A stretch of DNA of 64,000 nucleotides from an uncultured Catenibacillus sp. (GTDB lineage: Bacteria > Bacillota > Clostridia > Lachnospirales > Lachnospiraceae): the NCBI GenBank assembly GCA_934339005.1, contig CAKRHR010000002.1, positions 91,839 to 155,838 on the forward strand, given 5' to 3'. Shown here in pieces: positions 53,880 to 62,444 of this stretch; the stretch's first letter is position 1, and every line of letters starts with the position of its first letter. A model generated the notes under the pieces. It did no database searches. It was not told the DNA's origin and saw nothing but the letters and a program-made list of their open reading frames with translations. Both the position numbers and the translations under genes were made by a program.

Positions 53880-54602
53880 TTGAAAAAATATTGGGATTTA
53901 CTTAAGGATTTTATATTCCCGAAGCGTTGCCCGGTGTGTGATGAGGTAGTAGCGTTTGGCGAAGGCTATGTACATTCTGAATGTAAGGCAAAACTAAAGT
54001 ATATTTCAGAACCTGTGTGTATGAAATGTGGCAAACCAGTCTTGGATGCATCTGACGATGTGTGCAGTGATTGTGGCAGGCGGAGGCATCAGTTTGATGC
54101 AGGACGTGCAGTTTGGGTTTATGAGCAGCAGATGCGAAAATCCATTGCGGCATTTAAATATAAAGGCAGACAGGAGTATGCCGGATTTTATACAGAACAG
54201 ATATTAGCTGTTCATGGTGATTGGCTTAAGGCTTTACATGTGGATGCTGTTTTGCCAATTCCTTTAAATTCCAAAAAGTTCAGAAGCCGTGGATATAATC
54301 AGGCAGGTTTGCTTGCAAAGGGCATTGCTGATGTACTTAAAATTCCTGTGGATACGAAGTATTTGCAGCGAACTTCATGGACAGAACCACAGAAATCATT
54401 ATCACCGGTGCAGCGTTATCAGAATCTAAAACAGGCATTTTGTGTACAGGGACAAGCTGGCAAATATCATAGTGTATTGCTTGTGGATGATATTTATACA
54501 ACGGGAAGCACCATGGATGCGTGCGCGGCCGTGTTAAAAGCTGCAGGCGTGCGATATGTTTATTTTGTAAGTTTATGTATAGGAAGTGACCGAGAGGGAT
54601 AA
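53880..54602 (+). CDS. comF: ComF family protein (phosphoribosyltransferase-like)
   Basis: The 240-residue product has an N-terminal double zinc ribbon (CPVC near residue 15 and CMKCGK...CSDCGRR) and a C-terminal phosphoribosyltransferase fold with VLLVDDIYTTGST, the PRPP-binding loop. ComF proteins are linked to DNA uptake and recombination in competence. The start is a TTG at 53880 (or the adjacent TTG at 53877) with GGGGAG at 53868-53873; a further TTG at 53862 lies upstream of that site. The next gene starts four bases after its stop. Confidence 0.85.
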   Translation: MKKYWDLLKDFIFPKRCPVCDEVVAFGEGYVHSECKAKLKYISEPVCMKCGKPVLDASDDVCSDCGRRRHQFDAGRAVWVYEQQMRKSIAAFKYKGRQEYAGFYTEQILAVHGDWLKALHVDAVLPIPLNSKKFRSRGYNQAGLLAKGIADVLKIPVDTKYLQRTSWTEPQKSLSPVQRYQNLKQAFCVQGQAGKYHSVLLVDDIYTTGSTMDACAAVLKAAGVRYVYFVSLCIGSDREG

Positions 54603-54606
54603 GTGT

Positions 54607-55752
54607 ATGACAGAAAGAACAAATGATAAAGCGGAAACTAAAGATATAAAAGAAAACAGCAAAACAACTTCAAAGACAGATGATAATGAAGCAACAAGTG
54701 ATGTGAAACCAAAGAAGAAAAGAAGACGGACACCCAAACCGTCACCTGTAGAGGAAGCGAAGAAAGCTGCTGAGGAAGAAGCCAAACGAATCGCAGAAGA
54801 ATATGCCAAAAAGTCGGAGGAGGAAATTCAGAAGGAAGCCGAGGAGGCTTTTATGAATCTTATCCGGATTGCTATAGATGAAGCCAGTTATTTTGGTGGC
54901 AGTGAATTGAAACTCAGAAAAGATGGACAAGTTGAAATAAAACGTTCAAGACGTACAGCCAAGCCATTGACACCAGACAAAGAAAGAGGTACAAACCGAA
55001 CAAATAAAAGGATATTTGACAGAGATGGTTATCCGGTGGATTCCGTAGAAGAAGCCATGGAACACTATTACGAACAATTCCCGGAAAAACTCAAGAACAA
55101 AAGAAAATCAAAAGCTAAGGCAAAAGATGATGACTTGTCTGCCGATGTAGCTAAAAAAGCCGAAAGCAAAACTACTACAGATGGAAAAGTTACTATGGAT
55201 AGCAAAACTACTACAGATGGCAAAGCTACTATGGATAGCAAAGCTACTACAGACAAGAAAACTGCTATAGATCATAAGGCTACTATGGACAGTAATGCTT
55301 CTGAAGATAATGAGTCTGTTACAGACAGTAAATCTACTATAGATGATAAATCTGCTGCAGAAACCAAATCCGGTGAAGCATCTAAAAACGCTAAAAATGC
55401 CAAGTCCTCCTCAAAGAAGAAAACAACCAAAGGCAAGAAAAAGGGTAAAGGCAAAGAGGATGAGAAAGAACCGATTCAATACAATTTTCTGGCTGAACTC
55501 AGAGAATATGCGATGCGGGAACGCAGAAAACGTTTGTTGAAGAAATATCCAATTAAGAAAATTGATGAGGATAAAGATGTAGCTTTTTTCGAAGTTCCAA
55601 AGGAAATCTATCAGAATCCAAAGGCAGAAACATGTGAGCTGGAAGAAATCGTCTGTATTCGTTTATACGATGACCCGTATATTCAGATGACAATTGACTT
55701 TAACTTGGATGCGAATGTCAAAAAACCACGCAAGAAATCAAGCATCATATAA
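54607..55752 (+). CDS. Highly charged repeat-containing protein of unknown function
   Basis: This 381-residue cytoplasmic protein has no signal or membrane segment. It has a Lys/Glu/Ala-rich coiled-coil-like region (about 45-85), a low-complexity central part with 12-residue repeats of the type TTTDGKATMDSK (about 189-240), a Lys-rich stretch (KKKTTKGKKKGKGK) and a more structured C-terminus (about 295-381, YNFLAELREYAMRERR and later ETCELEEIVCIRLYDD). ATG at 54607 follows GAGAGGG; a GTG at 54586 would overlap comF. It is probably cotranscribed with comF. No function is assigned. Confidence 0.65.
   Translation: MTERTNDKAETKDIKENSKTTSKTDDNEATSDVKPKKKRRRTPKPSPVEEAKKAAEEEAKRIAEEYAKKSEEEIQKEAEEAFMNLIRIAIDEASYFGGSELKLRKDGQVEIKRSRRTAKPLTPDKERGTNRTNKRIFDRDGYPVDSVEEAMEHYYEQFPEKLKNKRKSKAKAKDDDLSADVAKKAESKTTTDGKVTMDSKTTTDGKATMDSKATTDKKTAIDHKATMDSNASEDNESVTDSKSTIDDKSAAETKSGEASKNAKNAKSSSKKKTTKGKKKGKGKEDEKEPIQYNFLAELREYAMRERRKRLLKKYPIKKIDEDKDVAFFEVPKEIYQNPKAETCELEEIVCIRLYDDPYIQMTIDFNLDANVKKPRKKSSII
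55171..55278 (+). repeat. 36-bp tandem repeats in the charged protein gene
   Basis: Units at 55171-55206 and 55207-55242 are nearly identical and encode TTTDGKVTMDSK and TTTDGKATMDSK. The unit at 55243-55278 is degenerate and further decayed copies follow. Confidence 0.75.
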
Positions 55753-55789
55753 TTTTAAAGACTGAGAATTTGTATCTTAAAATATGAAA

Positions 55790-55826
55790 AATTGCCGCCA
55801 GTGACTGACAGCACAAAGCGGCAATT
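55790..55826. terminator. Bidirectional terminator between convergent genes
   Basis: AATTGCCGC (55790-55798) pairs with GCGGCAATT (55818-55826); the loop holds a smaller CAGT/ACTG pair. In the minus direction TTTTCATATTTTAA follows. Confidence 0.65.
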
Positions 55827-55832
55827 AATGAA

Positions 55833-56753
55833 TTATTCATCCCATGAGATGCCAGTGAATTTTTTGAAGGCTTCCATGCTTTTGGCAACACTGTCGATTT
55901 CGCTGGACATTCGGGTGAAGTCCTGTTCAAGAATAATATAACCTGCATCGGTGTAAGTGTTTGCGGCATCGATGATAGACTGAATTGGCATAATGCCTGT
56001 GCCGATTTCTGCAAATGCGCTGGAAGCAATATCTTCACGGCGTTTTTTGTCGGATTCACTTTCGCTCCAGTTGCTGTTGCCATTTAAACCAACATCATCA
56101 CCAGGCTTCATTTCGATGTCTTCCGGGGTTAAACCATTGAGGTTGATTGGCGCCAGACTATCCCAGGCGAAATCCTTTTGATGGATTAATTTGATACGTT
56201 TCCCGAAATGTTTAAGCATATCAACAGGATTTAAACCTGCACGCATTGTCCAGAATGTATCAAGCTCAAGGGAAAGATAATTGGGGTCTGTATTTTCAAC
56301 GATAATGTCAAGAATGCTTTTGCCGTTGAAGGTACGATATTCGTGTTGATGATTATGATATAAGTATGTAAAACCTTCTTCACGACAGATTTTACCGATT
56401 TTATTGAAATATTCGCATTGCTGCATCAGATCATCGTAAGTTGTGAAACGGCCCATTGGATTAACGATATTTGTATTGCCAAGAATGCGATTGTAGGTAA
56501 GAATGGCAGGAATATCGGATTTTTCAAAAGGGAAAATGTGTGCACTGATAACTTTAGAACCAAAGCGGTCAAATGTTTGTTTTAACGCAGGGGCATCTAC
56601 ACCAAATCCAATACCGGAGTCTTCCACAGCGTTGTGATTGCAGACTTCGATATTTTTGTACCCGAGCTTAGCAACTTCCTCGACAGTACCAAGCGGATCA
56701 TTCTTCATTGCCTGCCGCACAGAATATAAAATCAGACCAACTTTTAATGACAT
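55833..56753 (-). CDS. Sugar phosphate isomerase/epimerase family protein (TIM barrel)
   Basis: The 306-residue product is of the AP endonuclease 2/xylose isomerase-like TIM-barrel family: VGLILYSVRQAM at the start, YHNHQHEY, LELDTFW, LIHQKDF, and ILEQDFT carry the expected metal-binding His, Glu and Asp positions. Substrate unknown; relatives act on inositol or keto-sugars. ATG at 56753 is preferred because AAAGGAG lies between it and the upstream ATG at 56771. It diverges from an AraC-type regulator, which probably controls it. Confidence 0.85.
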   Translation of the reverse strand: MSLKVGLILYSVRQAMKNDPLGTVEEVAKLGYKNIEVCNHNAVEDSGIGFGVDAPALKQTFDRFGSKVISAHIFPFEKSDIPAILTYNRILGNTNIVNPMGRFTTYDDLMQQCEYFNKIGKICREEGFTYLYHNHQHEYRTFNGKSILDIIVENTDPNYLSLELDTFWTMRAGLNPVDMLKHFGKRIKLIHQKDFAWDSLAPINLNGLTPEDIEMKPGDDVGLNGNSNWSESESDKKRREDIASSAFAEIGTGIMPIQSIIDAANTYTDAGYIILEQDFTRMSSEIDSVAKSMEAFKKFTGISWDE

Positions 56754-56811
56754 AATAAAAACTCCTTTCACAAACGTTTTATAGCTTGATTATACCGAAA
56801 ATGCAGTCTTA

Positions 56812-56831
56812 TGCAATCCCATGGATTTGCA
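56812..56831. promoter_or_regulatory. Inverted repeat TGCAA-N10-TTGCA, possible AraC-type operator
   Basis: TGCAA (56812-56816) and TTGCA (56827-56831) lie in the 195-base divergent region between the isomerase and regulator genes. An AAACGTTT near 56773 could also be a site (cre-like), but the match is partial. Confidence 0.3.
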
Positions 56832-56879
56832 ATAATATCTCAAAATTTTAGGTGTATGTTCAAAGAAAAATATGTGGTT

Positions 56880-56903
56880 CAGAGCAAAATACCGTTTGCC
56901 CTG
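56880..56903. promoter_or_regulatory. Inverted repeat CAGAGCAAA / TTTGCCCTG
   Basis: Nine-base arms with one mismatch flank a six-base centre, 46 bases before the regulator gene start. It could be an operator for the regulator itself. Confidence 0.3.
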
Positions 56904-56948
56904 ATGTCATCATAAATACAAAAGACAACAAAGGCAGGAGGTAGTTAT

Positions 56949-57785
56949 ATGCCGTCAATTTATGAAAAGAGTACGTTTTCAACCGGGCTTCCGGTGCGAT
57001 GTGCGCGAATGAATGGCACAGAATCGTATATGTATCACTGGCACAAGGATACAGAAATCATTTGTGGTATTCGAGGTGTGACCAACGTCAGTATCGAATC
57101 ACAATTTTATCAGCTTCATTCGGGCGATGTCTTATTTATTTCGCCGGAATTAAATCATTGCGTGTATACGACAGGTGAAGAAGATGAGCGGGGTGTGATT
57201 TGCTTTGATGCAGAATATTTTTTTGATATAGGGAAAAGTCATATAAACCCTCTCTGCAAGGTCCAAAAAGACAGCAACCAGTGGCAGGCTTCTGACAGGC
57301 AGCAGGTTTATGCCATGGTTATGCAGATAATAGAGGCTTATTTAAAGATGGATACAGCATGGATGTATGAGATAAGTGCATTGCTTTATCAGTTAGCGAC
57401 ATTTTGTGTAAGAATCTTGCCTCAGGCAGAACCTGTTGACAGATACATTATTCAAAAAGCTCAATCATTGATGAGTATACTGGATTATACATCAAAATAT
57501 TATGCAGAACCAATAACACTCAGAAGCTGCTCAGATACGCTGGGATTTAATGAATCGTATTTGTCTACAATGTTTAGAAAAAGCATGGGTATGACATTTT
57601 CTTCATATGTACAGTTATTGCGTTTGAATCAGGCGGCATGGCTGCTGACGCAGACACAATTACCTGTTGCTGAAGTTGCCGCAAAATCCGGATTTGCCAG
57701 TATTAAGACATTTCATCGCGTTTTTAAATGTCAATATGGTATAGCACCCGGAGAGTATCGAAAACAATATTTCCAATTGACGTAG
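56949..57785 (+). CDS. AraC-family transcriptional regulator
   Basis: This 278-residue protein has an N-terminal cupin sensor domain (about 20-100: MYHWHKDTEIICGI, HSGDVLFISPELNH) and a C-terminal pair of AraC-type helix-turn-helix motifs (about 175-275: LGFNESYLSTMFRK and VAEVAAKSGFASIKTFHRVFKCQYG, then PGEYRK). GCAGGAGG precedes the start. The divergent isomerase gene is the obvious target, with a sugar or polyol as likely inducer (inference). Confidence 0.9.
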   Translation: MPSIYEKSTFSTGLPVRCARMNGTESYMYHWHKDTEIICGIRGVTNVSIESQFYQLHSGDVLFISPELNHCVYTTGEEDERGVICFDAEYFFDIGKSHINPLCKVQKDSNQWQASDRQQVYAMVMQIIEAYLKMDTAWMYEISALLYQLATFCVRILPQAEPVDRYIIQKAQSLMSILDYTSKYYAEPITLRSCSDTLGFNESYLSTMFRKSMGMTFSSYVQLLRLNQAAWLLTQTQLPVAEVAAKSGFASIKTFHRVFKCQYGIAPGEYRKQYFQLT

Positions 57786-57804
57786 CAACTGTGATATATG
57801 AAAG

Positions 57805-57840
57805 AAGATGTTAAGGTCAATAGGCTGACCCTAACATCTT
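57805..57840. terminator. Bidirectional terminator between AraC regulator and mutS2
   Basis: AAGATGTTAAGGTCA (57805-57819) pairs with TGACCCTAACATCTT (57826-57840), 14 of 15 positions, six-base loop. Confidence 0.85.
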
Positions 57841-57867
57841 AAAGTTTAAATTAAAAGCAAATATGTG

Positions 57868-60243
57868 CTATTTAAATTCAACAACTGTTACGCCGTAACC
57901 GCCTTCGCCAAATTCACCAAGACGATAATCCTTCACGTTACTCATTTTGCGAAGTTTTTGGTGAACGGCATTTTTCAGGGCGCCTGTACCACGACCGTGA
58001 ATAATTGTAACCTGTGGCATATGCGCCAGATAAGCGTCATCCAGATATTTTTCAAGTTCAGGCATCGCTTCATCCACAGTTTTACCAATCAGGTTCAGAC
58101 TGATTGATACGTTAGCAGATTTGGACATTTTAATCTTACCTGAGCCTGTACGCTGCAGGGACGGTGTTTTAATAACTTCTTCGTCAATCAGTTCGAGGTC
58201 ACGGATATTGACATGAGATTTTAAAATACCCATCTGTACAGTTAAATCACCCTTGGCATTTGGTGCAGATGTGACAATACCATTTAAATTCATAGAAAGC
58301 ACTTTGACAGCATCCCCCGGTTTGAGATCTTTGGCTGTGAGTGTGCCTTTCTTTTTCGTTGTTTTTTCAGTCAGATGTTTATTGACATTGCCAAGCTTTT
58401 CACGGACAGCGCTACGTTTTTGCTCCATAGCACGGGCATCCGCGCCACCCTTGGACATTTTATTCATGTCGCGAATTGTCTGGTCGGCAAAATCCTTGGC
58501 ATCCTGCAGAATCTTGCTGGCCTGTTCATTGGCACGTCGCAAAATCTGCTCTTTCTGCTTGGCAATATTATCGTGCTTCGCTTCAAGCTGGGCTTTTAAT
58601 TCAGTAATTTCTTTTTTATAAGTTTCAATTTCATTTTGCTCTTTTTCAATCGTTGTACGGCTTGTTTCCAGGTCTGCAATTAAATCCTCAAAGTTCTGGT
58701 CGGAAACATCAATATTTTTCTTAGCATCCTCAATGATAAATTCAGGCAGACCAAGCTTTGAAGAAATAGCAAAGGCATTACTTTTACCCGGGATACCAAT
58801 TAAAAGACGATACGTTGGGCTTAATGTGGCAACATCAAATTCACAGCAGGCATTGCATGCACCCTTTGTGGACAATGCAAAGACTTTCAATTCGCTGTAA
58901 TGCGTTGTTACCATTGTAGTCACCTGACGAATCAGGAAATTTTTCAAAATCGCCATAGCCAGTGCAGCACCTTCGGTCGGGTCTGTACCTGCACAAAGTT
59001 CATCCAGAAGCACAAGGCTGCGGTAATTGGAGTCGGATAGAATTTTGACGATATTTGTCATGTGTGAGGAGAAGGTACTCAGACTCTGCTCTATACTCTG
59101 CTCATCGCCGATATCTGCAAAAACTTCGTCAAATACAGCCAGTTCAGACTGGTCAAATGCCGGGATATGCAGGCCGGACTGACCCATCAGTGTAAACAGA
59201 CCTACTGTTTTTAAAGAGACTGTTTTACCACCGGTATTTGGACCGGTAACCATCAGTAATTTATAATCTTTACCAAGAATAATGTCGATTGGCACAACTT
59301 TTTTTCTGTCCAACAGCGGATGACGGCCTTTTTTGATATGGATATAACCATTTTCATTAAAGACAGGTTCTGTACCATTATAATGTCTGGACAGCATGGC
59401 TCTGGCAAAAATAAAGTCGAGTGCTGTCAATGTTTTTAAGTTTTCTTCAAGCTCAGACTGGTAAGCGCCGGCCTGATTACTTAAATCAGCCAGAACTTTT
59501 TCGATTTCTTCTTTTTCTTTGACAGCAAGTTCTGCCAGTTCATTGTTCAGACGAACAACTGCCATAGGTTCAATAAATAAAGTAGAACCTGTAGAGGACT
59601 GGTCGTGAATCATACCGTCCACCTGACTGCGGTATTCAGCTTTGACCGGAAGACAATATCTGCCGCCGCGCATCGTAATCAGGTTGTCCTGAAGCTTGGA
59701 ACTGATGCTTTGAGAATTGACCATGGAATTTAACTGTTGGTGAATGCGTTCGTTTGTCAGCCGGATATTTCGGCGCACTGATTTCAGGGCAGGACTGGCA
59801 TCATCTGCAATTTCATCTTCAGAAATAATACAGCGTTTAATTTCGTTATTTAATGGTGACAATGGTTCGATGACTGCAAACATATCGTCCAGACTGTCTT
59901 TATTGTCATCATCAGTATTTTTTCTGGAATAAGATTTCACGCGCAAAGCAACATCCAGCTGTTTTGAAATCTGTAGCAGTTCAACGATACCAAGTGCTGA
60001 TCCGACTTTTAAGCGTAGCAGGGAACCACCGATGTCATATAATCCGGAAAATGAAATACTGCCTTTGGCAAATATACGGGCAAGCGCATCACTTGTCTGT
60101 GTTTGCATCTGGCGAATTTCGTTGATATCGGATATAGGTTTTAATTCACGACACAGCTTTTTGCCCATCGGAGAGGATGCATAATCGGATAGCTGGTCGA
60201 TGATTTTGTGATATTCAAGAATTTTAAGGACTTTTTCGTTCAT
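57868..60243 (-). CDS. mutS2: Endonuclease MutS2
   Basis: The 791-residue product has the MutS core and clamp, the ATPase with Walker A TGPNTGGKT and Walker B LVLLDELCAGTDPTEG, a long coiled coil (about 510-620), a KOW-like segment and a C-terminal Smr nuclease domain with HGRGTGALK. MutS2 acts in recombination control and ribosome rescue, not mismatch repair. ATG at 60243 is preferred to one at 60294: GGAGGG lies before it and MNEKVLKILEYHKI is the usual family start. It diverges from yhaM. Confidence 0.95.
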   Translation of the reverse strand: MNEKVLKILEYHKIIDQLSDYASSPMGKKLCRELKPISDINEIRQMQTQTSDALARIFAKGSISFSGLYDIGGSLLRLKVGSALGIVELLQISKQLDVALRVKSYSRKNTDDDNKDSLDDMFAVIEPLSPLNNEIKRCIISEDEIADDASPALKSVRRNIRLTNERIHQQLNSMVNSQSISSKLQDNLITMRGGRYCLPVKAEYRSQVDGMIHDQSSTGSTLFIEPMAVVRLNNELAELAVKEKEEIEKVLADLSNQAGAYQSELEENLKTLTALDFIFARAMLSRHYNGTEPVFNENGYIHIKKGRHPLLDRKKVVPIDIILGKDYKLLMVTGPNTGGKTVSLKTVGLFTLMGQSGLHIPAFDQSELAVFDEVFADIGDEQSIEQSLSTFSSHMTNIVKILSDSNYRSLVLLDELCAGTDPTEGAALAMAILKNFLIRQVTTMVTTHYSELKVFALSTKGACNACCEFDVATLSPTYRLLIGIPGKSNAFAISSKLGLPEFIIEDAKKNIDVSDQNFEDLIADLETSRTTIEKEQNEIETYKKEITELKAQLEAKHDNIAKQKEQILRRANEQASKILQDAKDFADQTIRDMNKMSKGGADARAMEQKRSAVREKLGNVNKHLTEKTTKKKGTLTAKDLKPGDAVKVLSMNLNGIVTSAPNAKGDLTVQMGILKSHVNIRDLELIDEEVIKTPSLQRTGSGKIKMSKSANVSISLNLIGKTVDEAMPELEKYLDDAYLAHMPQVTIIHGRGTGALKNAVHQKLRKMSNVKDYRLGEFGEGGYGVTVVEFK

Positions 60244-60451
60244 TACAAAACCCTCCAAAATATTTAAAGTTTCGTTGTTTTTAAATTTTATCAAATATGG
60301 TTTATCGTATTATTAATGGATTTTTTATTTTTAAAATATTTAAACGCTGTATTTTTTTGATAGTTCGTCCGGTTACAAAAAAATCTGACATATTTGTTTA
60401 ATATATACAGAATTATCGGTATTTGTGTAAAAATGTTTCTGTATCTTTGTC
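60244..60451. other. Divergent intergenic region, mutS2 side
   Basis: Very AT-rich DNA with several A and T runs. It must hold the mutS2 promoter, but none was assigned with confidence. No gene was seen. Confidence 0.3.
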
Positions 60452-60480
60452 TTGAGAAATTTTTCCGTACAACGTATAAT
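60452..60480 (+). promoter_or_regulatory. Promoter of yhaM
   Basis: TTGAGA (60452-60457) and TATAAT (60475-60480), spaced 17 bases. The leader to the start codon is about 135 bases and holds two hairpins: TAAATGC/GCATTTA (60499-60515) and GGGACAGAG/CTTTATCCC (60563-60585). Confidence 0.7.
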
Positions 60481-60621
60481 TATAAAGGATATGGGCTGTA
60501 AATGCAAAGCATTTATATTTTGCATAATCAGGAGATTTTCTGTTATACAAAGTAAGCCTTCCGGGACAGAGTTTTTCTTTATCCCTGACATTAAAAATAT
60601 GGAAATAATGAGGAATAGAGT

Positions 60622-61569
60622 ATGCATTTTATTAAAGATTTAAAAGAGGGCGAAAATGTTTCAGAGATTTATCTGTGCAAACAAAAGCAGGCGTTAAAGA
60701 CAAAGGCTGGTAAGAGTTATTATTCATTGCTTTTGCAGGACCAGAGTGGTACGGTAGATGCAAAAATTTGGGAGTTAAATCCGGGTATCGGTCATTTTGA
60801 ACCACTGGATTTTATTAAAATCGAAGGTAATGTGACAAGCTTTCAGGGTGCGCTGCAGTTAAATATCCGTCGCGTGCGCAAGGCTCAGGAAATGGAGTAC
60901 AATGCAGCTGATTATATGCCGGTGAGCCGTTACAATATTGAAGATATGTACAAGGAATTATTGGATTATGTGAAAAAAGTATCTGAGCCGCATTTAAGAG
61001 CGTTGCTTGAGATGTTTTTTGTGCAGGATAAGGAATTTATCACAAGTTTTAAGAACCATTCTGCAGCCAAAAGTGTGCATCACGGATTTGTAGGTGGTTT
61101 GCTTGAGCACACACTGAGTGTGACAAAATTGTGTGATTTTTATACAACACGTTATCCATTGCTGAACAAGGATTTACTGCTGACTTCAGCGATGTGTCAT
61201 GATATTGGTAAAACTCAGGAATTATCATTGTTCCCTGAAAATGATTATACAGATGATGGCCAGTTAATCGGGCATATTGTGATTGGTGTGGAGATGATTC
61301 ACGATAAAATCCGTGAAATTCCTGGATTCCCGAAGGTGCTTGAAAATGAATTAAAGCACTGCATCGTGGCACATCATGGCGAGCTCGAATATGGTTCACC
61401 GAAAAAACCGGCGTTGATGGAGGCGATGGCGCTCAATCTGGCAGACAATACAGATGCCAAGATGGAAACGATGACAGAATTATTTGATGCGGCACCGGAT
61501 AATCTGGAATGGATGGGCTTTAATCGTTTTATGGACAGCAATATCCGTAAAACATCAAAATCAAAATAA
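60622..61569 (+). CDS. yhaM: 3'-5' exoribonuclease YhaM family protein
   Basis: This 315-residue protein has an N-terminal OB-fold (about 1-90) and a C-terminal HD phosphohydrolase domain (about 150-280) with HHGFVGGLLEHT, MCHDIGK and IVAHHG, the metal-binding motifs of YhaM. YhaM trims RNA 3' ends and may act on DNA. The 135-base leader before it carries hairpins. The start has GAGGA upstream. It is followed after 34 bases by proC, possibly cotranscribed. Confidence 0.92.
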   Translation: MHFIKDLKEGENVSEIYLCKQKQALKTKAGKSYYSLLLQDQSGTVDAKIWELNPGIGHFEPLDFIKIEGNVTSFQGALQLNIRRVRKAQEMEYNAADYMPVSRYNIEDMYKELLDYVKKVSEPHLRALLEMFFVQDKEFITSFKNHSAAKSVHHGFVGGLLEHTLSVTKLCDFYTTRYPLLNKDLLLTSAMCHDIGKTQELSLFPENDYTDDGQLIGHIVIGVEMIHDKIREIPGFPKVLENELKHCIVAHHGELEYGSPKKPALMEAMALNLADNTDAKMETMTELFDAAPDNLEWMGFNRFMDSNIRKTSKSK

Positions 61570-61603
61570 ATTTAAAGAAATAACACAACGGAGGATGAGC
61601 AGA

Positions 61604-62407
61604 ATGAAAATTGGTTTTATTGGATGCGGCAACATGGCAGGTGCTATGGTTGGAGGCATGATTGGCAGCGGCAAAGTAGACAAGACAGATATTATTGTGT
61701 CAGCGCGTTCACAGGAAACACTTCAGAAACGCAGTAAGGCACTTGGTGTAGCAACAACTTTGGATAACCGCAAAGTTGCTGAAGAAAGCGATGTATTATT
61801 TTTAGCAGTTAAACCACAGTTTTATGCGGAAGTGATTCGTGAAGTGGCATTCTCCGTTAAAGAAGATGCGATTGTAGTATCAATTGCGCCGGGAATTACA
61901 TTAGCTTCACTTGAAAAATTATTTGAAAGACCATTAAAAATCGTTCGTACAATGCCAAATACACCAGCACAGGTCGGAGAAGGCATGACAGGCGTATGTA
62001 AAAATGAGCGTGTGTCTGACGAAGAAATGACAATGATTTGCGAACTGCTTTCGACATTTGGTAAAGCAGAAGAAGTACCTGAACGCCTGATGGATGTGGT
62101 TGTTTCTGTCAGCGGCAGTTCACCGGCATATGTATTTATGTTTATTGAAGCGATGGCAGATGCTGCGGTTGCAGATGGCATGCCAAGAGCACAAGCCTAT
62201 GAATTTGCGGCGCAGTCTGTACTTGGCAGTGCAAAGATGGTATTGGAGACCGGCAAACATCCGGGCGAATTAAAAGATATGGTATGCTCACCGGGCGGTA
62301 CAACAATTGAAGCAGTCCGTGTGCTTGAAGCCAAAGGCCTGCGCAGCGCTGTGATTGAAGCCATGAAATCCTGTACAGCGAAATCAATTGAGTTTGGAAA
62401 GAAATAA
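61604..62407 (+). CDS. proC: Pyrroline-5-carboxylate reductase
   Basis: The 267-residue enzyme performs the last step of proline synthesis. It has the NAD(P)-binding GFIGCGNMAGAM, LAVKPQ, RTMPNTPAQVGEGMTG, and the signature SPGGTTIEAVRVLE near the C-terminus. ATG at 61604 has GGAGG ten bases upstream; starts further upstream lie inside yhaM. Length is normal. Confidence 0.95.
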   Translation: MKIGFIGCGNMAGAMVGGMIGSGKVDKTDIIVSARSQETLQKRSKALGVATTLDNRKVAEESDVLFLAVKPQFYAEVIREVAFSVKEDAIVVSIAPGITLASLEKLFERPLKIVRTMPNTPAQVGEGMTGVCKNERVSDEEMTMICELLSTFGKAEEVPERLMDVVVSVSGSSPAYVFMFIEAMADAAVADGMPRAQAYEFAAQSVLGSAKMVLETGKHPGELKDMVCSPGGTTIEAVRVLEAKGLRSAVIEAMKSCTAKSIEFGKK

Positions 62408-62444
62408 AAAAACATTCATTTTAAGAAAGAAAACAGAGGTCGAA

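Noticed and set aside
58253..58621. Plus-strand frame inside mutS2
   Set aside because: Antisense shadow of the coiled-coil and KOW-like region of mutS2.
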